Positions 13,901 to 24,071 of a stretch of DNA of 34,836 nt are shown piece by piece. The stretch comes from Papiliotrema nemorosa (Eukaryota; Basidiomycota; Tremellomycetes; Tremellales; Rhynchogastremaceae): positions 1-34,836 of the forward strand of contig JASKOT010000064.1 of NCBI GenBank assembly GCA_032158125.1, written 5' to 3'. Both the position numbers and the translations under genes were made by a program. How positions within the stretch are numbered: the first letter of the stretch is position 1; each line of letters starts with the position of its first letter. The notes below the pieces were generated by a model. That model did not search any database. It was not told the origin of the DNA and saw nothing but the letters and a program-made list of their open reading frames with translations.

Positions 13901-15093
13901 ACCGCAGCCACCCTCACCTCCGCCCGTGCCGCAATCGAAACGCGGTCGATGGCCTAGAAATCATCGTGCGGCAAGTCGAGAAGAATCTGTGGTCAATGGA
14001 GAATCTACTCCTATTGTCCTTGGCAAGCGAAGTCTACGGGAGGATAGTGTGGCCGATTCCTCTGCCTTGAGCCCAATGCCAAAAAAGAGGTTTGCCGTTA
14101 CACCTGAGATCGGTACGCCGGTCAAGGTCGAATTTGATATGAAACCGCCCGTCTTGGTCGGACAACCTGGATGGCATTGTAGTCATTGTGGCGTACCGGA
14201 ACATTTGGCGGGGGGTACAAGGAAAGATCATACAGGGAAAAAGACGCTCTGTGCGACTTGCTGTGAGTTGTTCCCGTCGCCCATGAGCGCATGCTGAGTG
14301 TAGCACGACATCAGATCAGGCAAGGAAGGCCCCGAGTCGTCACGTACAACGAAGACGAGGAGTTTCATCGACAACGCATCGAAAATGGTCGGAGGAAAAA
14401 GGCCGATCCTGCGTTTCCTCCCGAGTCACCGTCAAACGCAAGTGGAGACGATACGCCTTCTCAAGCTGCCACCCCTCTTCCTGTTCCTACTGTACAAACG
14501 CAGTCTCTTCCACCTCCACCAGCCTTCTCTGAGCGCCCGGCTCAGCCGATGCCACCGCTTCCTCAAACGATGCAACAGTTCCCCACGTCCACAGCCACTC
14601 ATTCGCTGTTGAACCGCCGTCCTAGCGAGAATTCCGATTCAGACTCGTCCGATGAAGACGATTCAGACGATGAATTTGATCCTCGAGCAAAGGCGTATTC
14701 CAACCCGAAACCCACGTCCAATCGAACAGTATCAGCCTCAGGCGCGATCACTGCTTCCCCGACGGGTATCGTGAAAAAGGTAGAGGAATCTCCGCCCAGT
14801 TGGATCGAACCGGCTCGATTGGTCTTGGCGGCGAAATACCCTAAAGACTCTTTTGGGGTCGTGCCGAAAGTCAAGACTTCACCTGATGCGCCGCAAGAGT
14901 GGAGAATTAAATGTCATGATTGGTGAGTTGCATCAATCCTCCTGGCCCGTGCCGGAGCGTAGTATTGGCATTTATGCTGATGAGTAGTCCTGGAAAGGTG
15001 TACACACTTGGACCAGGGAATAGTTTTCAGAATTTCGAGGTGCATCTGAAGAATCGAGCGCATATCGAGAGAAGACAATTGAGGCATACCTAG
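10050..15093 (+). CDS. SNF5: SWI/SNF chromatin-remodelling subunit SNF5
   Basis: Six exons: 10050-12700, 12735-13227, 13267-13391, 13439-14262, 14304-14922, 14988-15093, giving 1605 aa. The first about 750 residues are low-complexity Q/G/M, then P/Q-rich, with a polyQ run. The SNF5 domain has two repeats: RPT1 from about 898 (VIPVRLDLEHDQYRLKDTF, then TPALFAQVLCDDF) and RPT2 from about 1043 (RILIKVDILVGTQNLTDSF). A basic FTP...ERDRDAKRKKR block follows, then a GATA-like finger near 1335 (CSHC...CATC, the second pair just before an intron). The end carries the fungal SNF5 block CHDCPGKVYTLGPG followed by FEVHLKNRAH. Family role: core subunit of SWI/SNF, contacting the nucleosome acidic patch in the nucleus. 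Intron 1 is only 34 nt. Larger than animal SMARCB1 (385 aa) but in line with fungal homologs. An upstream non-coding exon cannot be excluded. Confidence 0.93.
10959..10985 (+). repeat. (CAG)9 microsatellite encoding polyglutamine in SNF5
   Basis: Nine perfect CAG units, preceded by CAACAA and followed by more Gln codons, encode a run of about 12 glutamines. A second low-complexity block at about 10435-10530 encodes alternating Met-Gln-Gly and Gly-Gln dipeptides. Both are candidates for length polymorphism. Confidence 0.9.
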
Positions 15094-15410
15094 TCGAGGT
15101 TGTGACATGGTTGGAATTGGGGATCTATTAACGCTTGGACACCAATGAGGGAGTAACGACGAAGCGAGGATGTTGCCGGAGTGACATCTTTGAAGTATCT
15201 ACGATGAGATCGTTCCTTGCATAAGCGACATGCGCTGGTATCTATTTGCATTGTAGAGTATCTCTTGTGACATGTATCATGGTATCTTATGGGCTGGCTA
15301 TAGGATGAGAGTCGACGTGTTCGGTAAAGACCGGATCCCATCCCCTCCACACTCTCATCCCTCCCTTTTGTCCACGTCGCATCTTTCACCCCTCTTTCAC
15401 TCGACTCGAC
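15094..15410. promoter_or_regulatory. Short intergenic region before the E3 ligase gene
   Basis: About 320 bp between the SNF5 stop and the next start. The last about 80 bases (15335-15410) are strongly pyrimidine-rich (CCCCTCC, CATCCCTCCC, TTTCACCCC), which fits the core promoter and leader of the downstream gene. No gene was recognised. Confidence 0.5.
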
Positions 15411-18182
15411 ATGTCGACGACCAACACGGGCGATCCTCCGCCTGCAGGACCAGGCGATGGCCCTCCTGGTCTCGTCGGCGCAACGCCCGCAGCGACGGCA
15501 CCTGATCCCAGGTCACCCCGTCCATCACCTCCAACCCTAGCTGATCTCCCACCTGGATTCATGGTTCCGCCCGGCCCCCCACCTCGACCCAACATAGGCT
15601 CCATGCTCTTCCTCACGGCTTTCTTCTTCTTCATGTCGGGTAACAATCAGATTCCAGCGCCGATACAAGTCGGACCTGATGGAGAGTTTATAACCCGAGT
15701 GACAGAGTTGGACATGGCTAGAGAGTATGTCCAGGAATATACGGGGTTTCTGAATGGCACAGGAAATTGGACCGAGGTGAGTGACTCGTCCGTCCTTGTC
15801 TAGCCCTTGTTTCAACTGTCTAGTCTGGAATTGTCACGGAGCCAGGTAGACTGATTCATCTAGCCGAGCACACCACAGCTTCTACCTCAGGATATCCTCC
15901 CTTTGACATACTCTCACTCCTCCGACCAGTCATTCTTCACCAACATCTCTGGTTTCTACCGAGACGCTCGACTTCACCCCGTTGATCTATTATCTCCATC
16001 TTCAACCCACCTCCCTCATTTCTTTCACGACGTGTCCATCCCGAACCTCAACGCCTCGTCCGAATGGAACGAGACGCTCTCTTCAGGCTTACAGGGCGAT
16101 TTCCCCTGGTCTCACGCTGTGAAATGGGATATGAACCTCAAAGAGCGTTCCCCGTCCCAATCTACAAATTATACCTCCTCAGGAGTAGAGGATTGGACAT
16201 GGGTTAAAGGCGTGGCGTCAATCTCGACGGCCGAAGAGGAAGACACGATAGAGTATAATCTGTTTGGGCTGCATCATGTTCCCAATGGGACGTATGGGAT
16301 GTGGGGTCTACCCGACGGGATGAGGGTGGATATAAGGCATATACCCGTCATGTGGGGTGGGCATGAGAACGTCACGAGGGATATCATCTTGGGAGAGTTG
16401 GAAAAGGAGTTGCAGGTTCAAGAGGATAGTCTGTATCTGGTCGACGTCAAACCCGATGGTAAGTCATATCCTTGGCTTGGCCCGTGGAGTCGAGGAGGAC
16501 GGCGCCAGAGTCAGTCTCAGTGCTGATTGCAGACGAAACGAGAACAAAATGCCCCCTGTTGGTTCACTTTACAGTACCGCCCATACCGCGGACTTCATCG
16601 CTCAAAGAGGTTGAACTGTACGAATCGGAAATGCATGAGCCGACCGGTATAAAAGTGTCTCTCCCTCGTCCGCCGAACTATTGGGAAGGTATCGGGATAG
16701 GCGGCGTGATCGTGGCGGATCAATGTGGTTGGGCGTTCGGTATGGAGGGAGGAAGCGGCGTCAAGATTGACGAGTTTTGGTCCAGGTCCATCAACTGTGA
16801 GTCGTCCTTCACTCCAACTCGAGATCCCTTTCGAGACGCTCATACTAGATGCGGCACTCGCGTCTGCGTCGCAGCTTCTGGTCCTGTTATTACTGGTCAG
16901 ACAGATTGAACGTACCAGAACACCATCCGCCTTGGCCAAAGTGTCACTCTGGACAATCGTCATCATGGGCATCACAGACTCTTGGGTATTTTCCGCTCAC
17001 GTCGTGGTCGGCATCATGTCGGACAACAGGACAAGCTTGCCCATGCTCGTCCCTGGCTTTCTATGTCTCTGCTCGGCCATCGTCTTTGGTCCTGTAGGTC
17101 GTCTCTATATATGTGAGGCCATGTCTAATTCGCAGCGCTACGCGGTGATGCTTCATCGTATTCAAGCACCAGAAAGGGCCTCTCCTCGACCAGCTGTTGC
17201 ACCACCACCGGCGACCACGACCCCCGCTTCAAGTAGCGACTCTGCCGATACCCCACTCGTTGTCGCAGAGGGCACGACTCCACCTAGGCCCTCGTTGTTG
17301 GCCCGTTTCCGCACATACACCGAGGACCATCCAGGTGTTCGAGGTGGGTTGGTGACGAAAAAAATCTGGCAACAACTTACGCCTCTTACAGTCTTGCTGG
17401 GTATCGCACTGATTCTCATTGGGTTCCAATTCGCATTGTTGCCTTCCATTGTGCCATTCTTCCTTTGCCTCATGTATTCGTTCTGGATCCCGCAGATATG
17501 GAGGAACGCACGCCGGGGATCCAATGACGCTATGGACAAGACGTTCATCATTGGTACCGCGCTGGGCCGATTGGTCTTACCTCTTTGTGTGTTCGAAAAG
17601 ATTACTCGGGTGGAGTTGGAAGCTGACGTGAAGATGTTTTCGGGTACCCGGACAATGTCTTCTTCATCAAAAGTACGAGCTGGATCTGGAGTCTGGTCAT
17701 ATGGCAGTCTGCCCAGATTACTGTCCTCCTGGCGCAACGGCGCTTTGGAGCCGCATTCTTGTGCGTGTTTCCAGCACCTCCGGAGCTCTCACTGACTCTA
17801 CAGCCTACCCAAGCGGGTGAGCCGGGATTGACGGTAGTGCCAATGTCTGACAGCTGACGTCCAGTTTCAACCTGCCGAGATGTACAACTACCATCCTCTC
17901 TTACCTCCTCCCGATGCCGAGAACCCTACGACGAAAGAAGACGAGAGGACATGCAGTATCTGCATGGAAGAGGTGGACACTCGACCGGGACCTTCAGGCG
18001 AGGTATTGTTAGGTATGAATCCAAGAAGAGGATATGCTCTCGCACCGTGCCATCATCTGTTCCACACGAAATGTCTCAGTCAGTGGTTGGCGATCAAGGT
18101 GAGTCTCCTTGTGCTGCGCGAGGTCGAGCTCATGGTGCAGAGCATCTGTCCGTTGTGTAAGAGGAGTTTACCGCCGTTGTAA
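15411..18182 (+). CDS. DSC1/Tul1-like transmembrane RING-H2 E3 ubiquitin ligase
   Basis: Eight exons: 15411-15776, 15864-16458, 16533-16796, 16849-17586, 17634-17760, 17804-17816, 17865-18098, 18141-18182, giving 792 aa. A Pro-rich N-terminus leads to a membrane anchor (MLFLTAFFFFMSG, about 64-78). A large luminal domain with many N-x-S/T sites follows, then a multi-pass region (LLVLLLLVRQ; the segments around VLLGIALILIGFQFALLP; LPLYVFGYPDNVFFIKSTSW) and a C-terminal RING-H2: CSIC, CHHLFHTKC, CPLC, ending 11 residues after its last Cys. FFLPKRFQPAEMYNYHPLLP before the RING is typical of Tul1/Dsc1. Family role: catalytic subunit of the Golgi DSC complex, which in S. pombe and Aspergillus activates SREBP under low oxygen and in budding yeast degrades Golgi and vacuolar membrane proteins. 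Exon 6 is only 13 nt. The last intron (42 nt) is open in frame. Confidence 0.88.
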
Positions 18183-18679
18183 CTTATCAGTGTGTCCAAA
18201 TGCATCACCACGCATCTTTCTTTGTGATGGGCTGCACGGCTTTTAAACCGGCTCAGCGATCTCTCAAGCCCGATTACCCCGAAGGTGACTCTGCAAGATG
18301 TCAGCAAGTTCAATCACGATGGCAGCTGTATCGTCTAAGACCCGATGTGCTAGTTTCGCTACGTGCGAGATTGTCGCAGACGGTGGCTCGAATCCTTGCG
18401 GGGAACCATGGCATCGCTCGACAAAGGTTGGCCCTGTGACGCGTCTTAGATTCGCATTACCTCAAGATGGGACAAGACCTCAGTGATCAAAAGGGGGATA
18501 AAAGGAATGGGGAGGTGTAACATGCTTCACGTTGGCGTTGGGACATTATGTTCGTTCGGATAAAGGAGATTGGGCGAGCGTGGCCAGTCTGCTGTGGGTT
18601 GCAGGAGCAAGCTAAATAGGTTCTGCTGAGACCTTCCTCCTTGTGCATTTTGCTCACTTGCTCTTGCTATCTACCCACC
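18183..18679. other. Intergenic stretch
   Basis: About 500 bp with no supportable gene. Small open frames around 18200-18480 lack protein character. The right end (about 18630-18679) is CT-rich and serves as promoter or leader for the next gene. A partial B-box-like GGCTCGAATCC at 18386-18396 lacks a matching T stem or tRNA 5' half and was rejected as a tRNA. Confidence 0.5.
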
Positions 18680-19654
18680 ATGTCGAGCAACAGCAGTATT
18701 CCTTCCGACAACGTCAGTGCGTCTGTCAATGCCGCTATACAAAGTGGCATTGGCCAGAACCGTCGAGCCCTCCGAGAAGGGTTTCTTCCCTGTAGGTTCT
18801 TCCACGCATCTCTTTCCCACCCATATGCGTGTCCGAGGTCACTTTCAATGGTCGTATCCTAGGCACATGGGCTCATAGGGGGGGAGATGACCGGCTGACT
18901 GATCGTTACAGCTTGTCGAGAGAGTATTGCCGAACTGTGTGGTATCCTCCAGCAGGCTCGTGAATCTTCCACCTTGAGCGGAGCGGTGTCCGACCGATCG
19001 CAAAGGCTTCTTGACCTCCTAAACAATATCCAAGTGGATCAACCATTGACGAAGGCAACAGTAGAGGCTATGGATACTGCTATCTTATCGCTCGTCAAGA
19101 CGTATCTCGCAAGTGGTATCCACAAGCCCGGAGAAGACGCCTCAGAGTGGCGAGGTCTCGTCGGCGTTACGGAGATCATCCTCGAGCTCGACAAATGGTC
19201 GCGCTACAAGGCGTTTGAAGGTCTACATGGGGCCAAGACACAGCTCTCTCACTCGATACTGGGCGATCCTACGTATCATTCAGAACAAGACAGGAGCAAG
19301 TGGTTGACTCGAATCATTTCTCGAGTCCCAGATGACTTGGCGCTCCAAGCTGTCAACGTCATCTCCCTCTCGGACATGATGACGCTTGTACAGGGATTGC
19401 TCGGAAAGATGAGGGATGGTCTCGAGGAGAGCAAGAAGCATTACGCTTATTATCAGGAGCAGACGGCGAAATTGAAGGCACGTAAGGAGCCGAGGAGATC
19501 GCAAAGGGCATCAGGTCAGTACGACCGGAGCTCGAATTCCGAAGAGGATGATTCAATGGCGTCGGACGACGAGTCAGCGTGCAAGTTTGAGATCCCTGAC
19601 GAGATTCTTCAAACTTACGCCGATACCTTGAGTCTTTTGCACAGCGTCCCGTGA
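18680..19654 (+). CDS. Hypothetical helical protein, orphan paralog A
   Basis: Two exons, 18680-18791 and 18912-19654, joined by a 120-nt GTAGGT...ACAG intron in phase 1, give 284 aa. I do not recognise a family. The protein is predicted largely helical, has no signal peptide or membrane segment, and carries a basic stretch (KARKEPRRSQRAS) followed by an acidic Ser-rich segment (SNSEEDDSMASDDES) near the C-terminus. The start ATG at 18680 has the favourable context CCACCATGTC. An upstream ATG at 18641 in another frame is less likely. The central region (LDKWSRYK ... TY ... PDDLALQ) shares spacing with the next gene, and both genes begin with a short exon ending in a phase-1 intron, suggesting an old tandem duplication. 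Confidence 0.75.
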
Positions 19655-20219
19655 TACGGTGATCATTTGATCATCATCAGTCAGATGAGTACCTGGATCC
19701 TTCTTTGTTATTCGTAGTGTTCATACAGGGACCGAAGTGGAATGCTTTGATCGTAGGGTGACCCATGTACAGCTGTTTGGGGCATAGCACAGTAGCACCT
19801 GTCCCGTGGAAGCGCAACTTGCAGTACGGGACTTCTGACGAAGAATCCAACTGTGAATCGCCTTTGCGCTCGCCACAATGCTTAAGGGCATGACTCTGGC
19901 TGTCTTTATCCTTCTTAGGGACAACTGCCAGTTGGTGCATCGTAGAATCTCTGCTTCTGATTCACCTCATCAGACCCCTGGCATGGTGTGAGTCTCATGG
20001 AGCAACCGTGTGAGTTCCCCGCAGCCTTCTTCAAAGGATGACTTGACAAAAGATGTCCACCAGTAAGGGGCTTGTACCCGTGTCCGCCTTGCTTCGTGAT
20101 CGGGGTGGCCTTCGGCTGCTATGCGAGCGCCCTGGTGAATTCACATATTAGATGAGCCTTCGCCCCTGGTTTAGTCATCGCCACTCTATCAAGAGTCTTT
20201 TCCTCTTTGCACAACCATC
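19655..20219. other. Intergenic stretch
   Basis: About 565 bp between the two orphan paralogs. It has no convincing open frame, tRNA or repeat. The last about 60 bases (TTTTCCTCTTTGC then ACAACCATC before the ATG) look like the core promoter and leader of the next gene. Confidence 0.5.
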
Positions 20220-20975
20220 ATGACCACCGAGCACAACCAGGATCTGTACAACACAATTCAGTCCTTCCTCAATGAGGCGGAGACAAATCATCTCCGGAAG
20301 AACAACTTCTGTAAGATTAAGTCTTGATATATCATGGCGGATCCCCTCTATTCTGGAGACTATGACTCTCCGTAAATCTCATTGCGCTGACATTGCTTCT
20401 AGTCAGGAACCTGACAAGATCCCTGGATGATCTCATCACTGAGGGGGAGAAGGTCGAAGAAGCATCCTTCCTGTTCAACACGCTTCAAGCCAGGACGATC
20501 GCCCTTCGAGATGCGGTGGTCGCCTGGGCTGATGATACATATACCGGCAACTGTGACAAAATGCAATGTGGTGGATGACGCCTTTCTCTCCTACTATGAG
20601 GCATTTTTGGCACATTTAACTGTTCAAGACCCTGCAGCTTTCAACTTGGCAGAGACAAAGGGTTTTTCAGAGTTGAAATTGCAGACGGAGTGGTGGTTGC
20701 GTCTGAAGTGGCAGTACGGCGTGCGACCTCTTCGAGACTCATTGCTCACTCATCTCGACACTCGCGCAACCTACCCGGAGCCCGACACAAAGAGGCGGGA
20801 GATTCAGAAATTCGTTGAAGAGCTCACAAGCGATGACAAGGCAGAGAAGACAATTCTTTCATCTGCTGAGAAGCTTGAGATCGTTTTTGAGCTCTGTGGG
20901 GAGCTCCAGTACCCAAGCCGAGAAAGCAACCAGTTTTCCATCGTCAGAGACATCTCGGAAATCCTCAGCTCCTGA
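20220..20975 (+). CDS. Hypothetical helical protein, orphan paralog B
   Basis: Exon 1 (20220-20310) joins exon 2 (20403-20552) through a 92-nt phase-1 intron. The remaining coding part (to TGA at 20975) is in another frame. A canonical 76-nt intron, GTGACA...TTCAAG at 20553-20628, restores it and gives 195 aa. The alternative is a single-base frameshift near the AAAA at 20558-20561, which would keep a protein-like segment (DDAFLSYYEAFLAHL) and lengthen the product to about 220 aa. I cannot decide which is right. No known domain, signal or membrane segment is visible. The second half shares with paralog A the order KW, L(S/T)H, TY and DDxA at similar spacing. It sits between paralog A and the RidA gene on the same strand. 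Confidence 0.6.
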
Positions 20976-21428
20976 GCCTGAGTCAGCAGGACTGAATATA
21001 ACTCATTTGTGGTGCAGCAGTACGGCCGTAGATGGAGCAATCGAGGTTCTTCGTGACCTCGTCATAAGATGTCATTGACTGAGGAGCCGAAGATGCAGTG
21101 GTTCCGTCTGATAGGCTGCAGCCACGCGTGTTTCTCGTTGCCATCTATTGTCTTATGCCTATGGTCCGCAGATATGTAGTGACGCATGATGTGCAGTACT
21201 CTACCCGGATCCAGAATGCCCAGCGGACTCAGTATGATCTCGTGAAGCGGTAATTCGGGAATCCGTCTTTCGGCTGATTACATCCATCGGCGCCTCCGAT
21301 GGCACAATGAACGGGATCTCGTCAACATGCTTAGGCGAGGTAGTAGTTGAGATAAAAGCTGGTATATGGTGAATGATCAAGCCGAGCATCAGTGTGCTCA
21401 GCCTGACCCTGCATACAGACCATTCACC
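20976..21428. promoter_or_regulatory. Intergenic region upstream of the RidA gene
   Basis: About 450 bp without a supportable gene. It includes the 3' flank of the orphan gene and the RidA promoter. The start context is CACCATGAG. Nothing else was recognised. Confidence 0.45.
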
Positions 21429-21955
21429 ATGAGTGTCAATCCGAACAAAATCGTCGTCGAGGACCCTTCAACAAGAGGTGAGTGGAGTCTTTGTATGGCT
21501 GAAGACAGCTCCTCCCTTTTGCTCCAATGTGATCGTTTCTGGACAAATGGTATACCTGGCTGGCTGCGTCGGTGTGGGTAGGGAGGGGAAATGGGTGGAA
21601 GGAACTATTCAGGATAGGACAAAGGCCGCTCTGGAGCGAGCTTCTGATAGGCTGTCGCTTCTCAACCTAGATCTCTCCGATGGTGAGCCTTCTTATATCC
21701 CAATCAGGTGTCTCAGCTGAGAAGAATAGTGGTCTCGGTGCAGATCTTCCTTTCCAAATACGAGCAAGACTTCGCTTCGATGAACGAAGCGTACATCGCG
21801 GCCTTCCCAAAAACTGCTCCATTGCCTGTCCGGACCTGTGTCGGGGTGGCCTGTCTGCCTGGAGGGACTGATATCGAGCTCACCATCGTGAGTGTGAAAG
21901 CAAGACATGGGGAAAAACGCTGATCGAGCTACAGATCGCTGCCAAGCGCGAATGA
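21429..21955 (+). CDS. RidA/YjgF/UK114-family enamine/imine deaminase
   Basis: Four exons, 21429-21477, 21509-21682, 21730-21887, 21935-21955, give 133 aa, normal for the family. Motifs: SNVIVSGQMVYLAG near the N-terminus, DRTKAALERASDRLSLLN in the middle, then VSVQIFLSKYEQDFASMNEA, and PVRTCVGVACLPGG containing the conserved substrate-binding Arg, ending in IELTIIAAKRE. RidA proteins hydrolyse reactive 2-aminoacrylate and related enamines/imines released by PLP enzymes. Fungal forms are cytosolic or mitochondrial; I see no clear presequence. The first intron is only 31 nt (GTGAGT...GACAG). It must be removed to connect the MSVNPNK start to the conserved frame, and splicing yields the expected STRAPPFCSN junction. 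The last exon is only seven codons including the stop. Confidence 0.9.
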
Positions 21956-22458
21956 TGCAACCTAGTGATTCGAATCTCTGGAGTGGCTGAGGAAGAGTCA
22001 GGACTTGTGGAGTTTGCGATCCCTGTGCTTTACAAATACCGAAGAGCCGAAGGAAGTCTCGGATTGTAGGATATCGGTTGAATAGGTAGAGGCTATAAGT
22101 ATTCGTGATAGCGAGTTGACTACTGGGACTCCACCCCGTGTTCGTGCCCAGCGATGCAGAAGTGCAATCATCATACCTGACGACTGCATCCGGTAGTCGC
22201 GAGATGCACAGGCAGCGACATGCTCACGTACCTCCCAAATGTGTGCGGAATGCAAGAAGAAGTGATATAGAGGCAACGACGATAAGATGCCGGAACCTCC
22301 GTCGCGACACCCGGCGCTTCTGGGCGTCTAGTTCCGGAGTCAGCGATAGCTACAAGATCTCGAGAGCCCTCTCTTCGTTCTGAGAATCAGTCAACCGCCA
22401 TGCAAGAGATATATACGACTCACCTGCATGTGCTTCTCGTCCACATTCATACTTCGAC
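21956..22458. other. Intergenic region upstream of the dehydrogenase gene
   Basis: About 500 bp without a supportable gene. The last about 100 bases hold the probable promoter and leader of the 2-hydroxyacid dehydrogenase (CGACATG start context). A GTTCCGGAG half-palindrome occurs at about 22331. No RNA gene or repeat was recognised. Confidence 0.45.
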
Positions 22459-23867
22459 ATGTCCGGCCTCGACACCATTCTCGTAATTATCAAGCTACTC
22501 GACTCAGACGTCGATCGTATCAGATCGGAAAGTCAACTTCTCACCTGCGCGTTCGACGACTTACCCGCAGGTGTTCAAGACGGTCTATTACTATCCTGAT
22601 CCCGATGCGAAGATTCCACTTACAGAGCTCGCAGAGGTAGAGGCCATCTTCAGTCATCCTTACACCGGGATCTATGGGTGCATCACATCGCTCGATCAGC
22701 TTCCAAAGCTGCGCTATATCCAAAACTCGGCCACTGGAGTAGACAAACTACTGTGAGCTGCGATAGGGTACAATACGGCATAACTGACGATGAAGGAGGA
22801 GCCCGGTATTCGAAAGAACGACCAAAGAGCAACTAGACAAGATTCAGTTCGCTAATTCGGCCGGCGGCTATGCGAGTCTTTCAAGGCCAAATCACCTGCT
22901 GAAGCTGACGGCCAGAGTCTGAACATAGGAGGCTTCGTCCTTAATTACATCACAAGTCTCTACAATCTCATCCCGTCCCAGATCCGTTGGCAAGCAGTCA
23001 GTCTTCCCAACCCCGTCGCACTGGCTGACGTGCAGAATCAGAAGACATGGGCAGACCCATTGGATATTCAGAAAGAAGCAGGCCTTCCCGGAGTATACGG
23101 TTCAAAAACCATATATGGCAAGACATTTGGATTTCTTGGCTACGGATCTGTACGTCGACCTGAATCTCGGATACGTTTGACCCGAATCTTTACTGACTGT
23201 TCAGCTAGGCCGAGAATTCGCCAGAATGTGCTCAATCTTCCCCGCTGCTCGGATCATTGCCGCCAACACGTCGGGTGAAAGGAAACAGGACGACACAGTG
23301 AGAAGGAAGATTTCGCGCTGGGAACGGCCTGCTGACTGACAGTTTACCTTGCCAGGTTGTGGGGACACTTACGCCAAAATCCCGGAAAAGTTCTTCTCCA
23401 CTTCTGATCCTGCATCATTGCGGGCTTTTCTGTCTGAAACTGACGTCCTGGTCTGTTCTCTTCCCGGCACAAAGCATACCACAGACCTCCTTAATGCCGA
23501 GCTACTGGGTCAGTCAAGATCCAACTCGATTCTGATAGGTCCAGCACGCTGAGATTTAGGGCTCATGAAACCTCACGGACTGTTTATCAACGTTGGTAGA
23601 GGTACTCTGATTAATGAGGGAGAGCTTCTCGAGGCTTTGGACGCTCCTAACGGCCTGTGGGGAGCTGCCATCGATGTGTCCAATCCAGAACCGCTCCCTG
23701 CAGAATCACCACTGTGGCATCACAAGCGCTTGATGATTACTCCGCATCTGTCGGGGGAGACGGAGAATGAGTATACAACCTCGACAGATATCCTATTACG
23801 CAATGTGGACAACATTAGGAGTGGAAGACCCATCTTCAATTCTATTGATCATCTTGCCGGATATTAG
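22459..23867 (+). CDS. D-isomer 2-hydroxyacid dehydrogenase, possibly broken
   Basis: Likely exons: 22459-22530, 22571-22752, 22799-22874, 22916-22996, 23036-23149, 23205-23297, 23343-23508, 23560-23867. The NAD-binding loop GYGSLG spans an intron. The catalytic residues are present: Arg in NVGRG, Glu in NPEPLP, His in TPHLSG. Start segment DTILVIIKLLDSDVDRIRSE, then YYYPDPD and TSLDQLPKLRYIQNSATGVD, fit the N-terminal half. The family reduces 2-oxoacids or oxidises D-2-hydroxyacids with NAD(P)H. The last four introns are canonical and keep frame. Two earlier junctions (22531-22570 and 22875-22915) keep frame only if the intron begins one base before the GT, giving AG...AG ends; canonical GT-AG removal shifts the frame each time. 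So the gene may be a decaying pseudogene, may use unusual splice sites, or may hold sequence errors. Confidence 0.72.
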
Positions 23868-24055
23868 ACGCGTGCAGCGACTGGATCATGAGTAGTATGC
23901 AAAATAACCCAAAGATGACATTCCTGTGCATGACCTCTCGTCGCAAATGCGAATTCCACGTGTTACATGCATGTGTTGCTGAATCTGTATGCAGAACGGC
24001 TTGACGGCTGGAAACGGGCGCGAACAAACGTACTCTAAAAAGACATACAGACACC

Positions 24056-24060
24056 AAAAA
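24056..24060 (-). terminator. RNA polymerase III terminator after the tRNA
   Basis: A run of five T on the minus strand lies 11 bases past the tRNA 3' end, as expected for Pol III termination. Confidence 0.7.
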
Positions 24061-24071
24061 TGAGATGTTCA

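Noticed and set aside
18340..18410. B-box-like GGCTCGAATCC
   Set aside because: The flanking bases do not form a T stem and no tRNA 5' half is present upstream.
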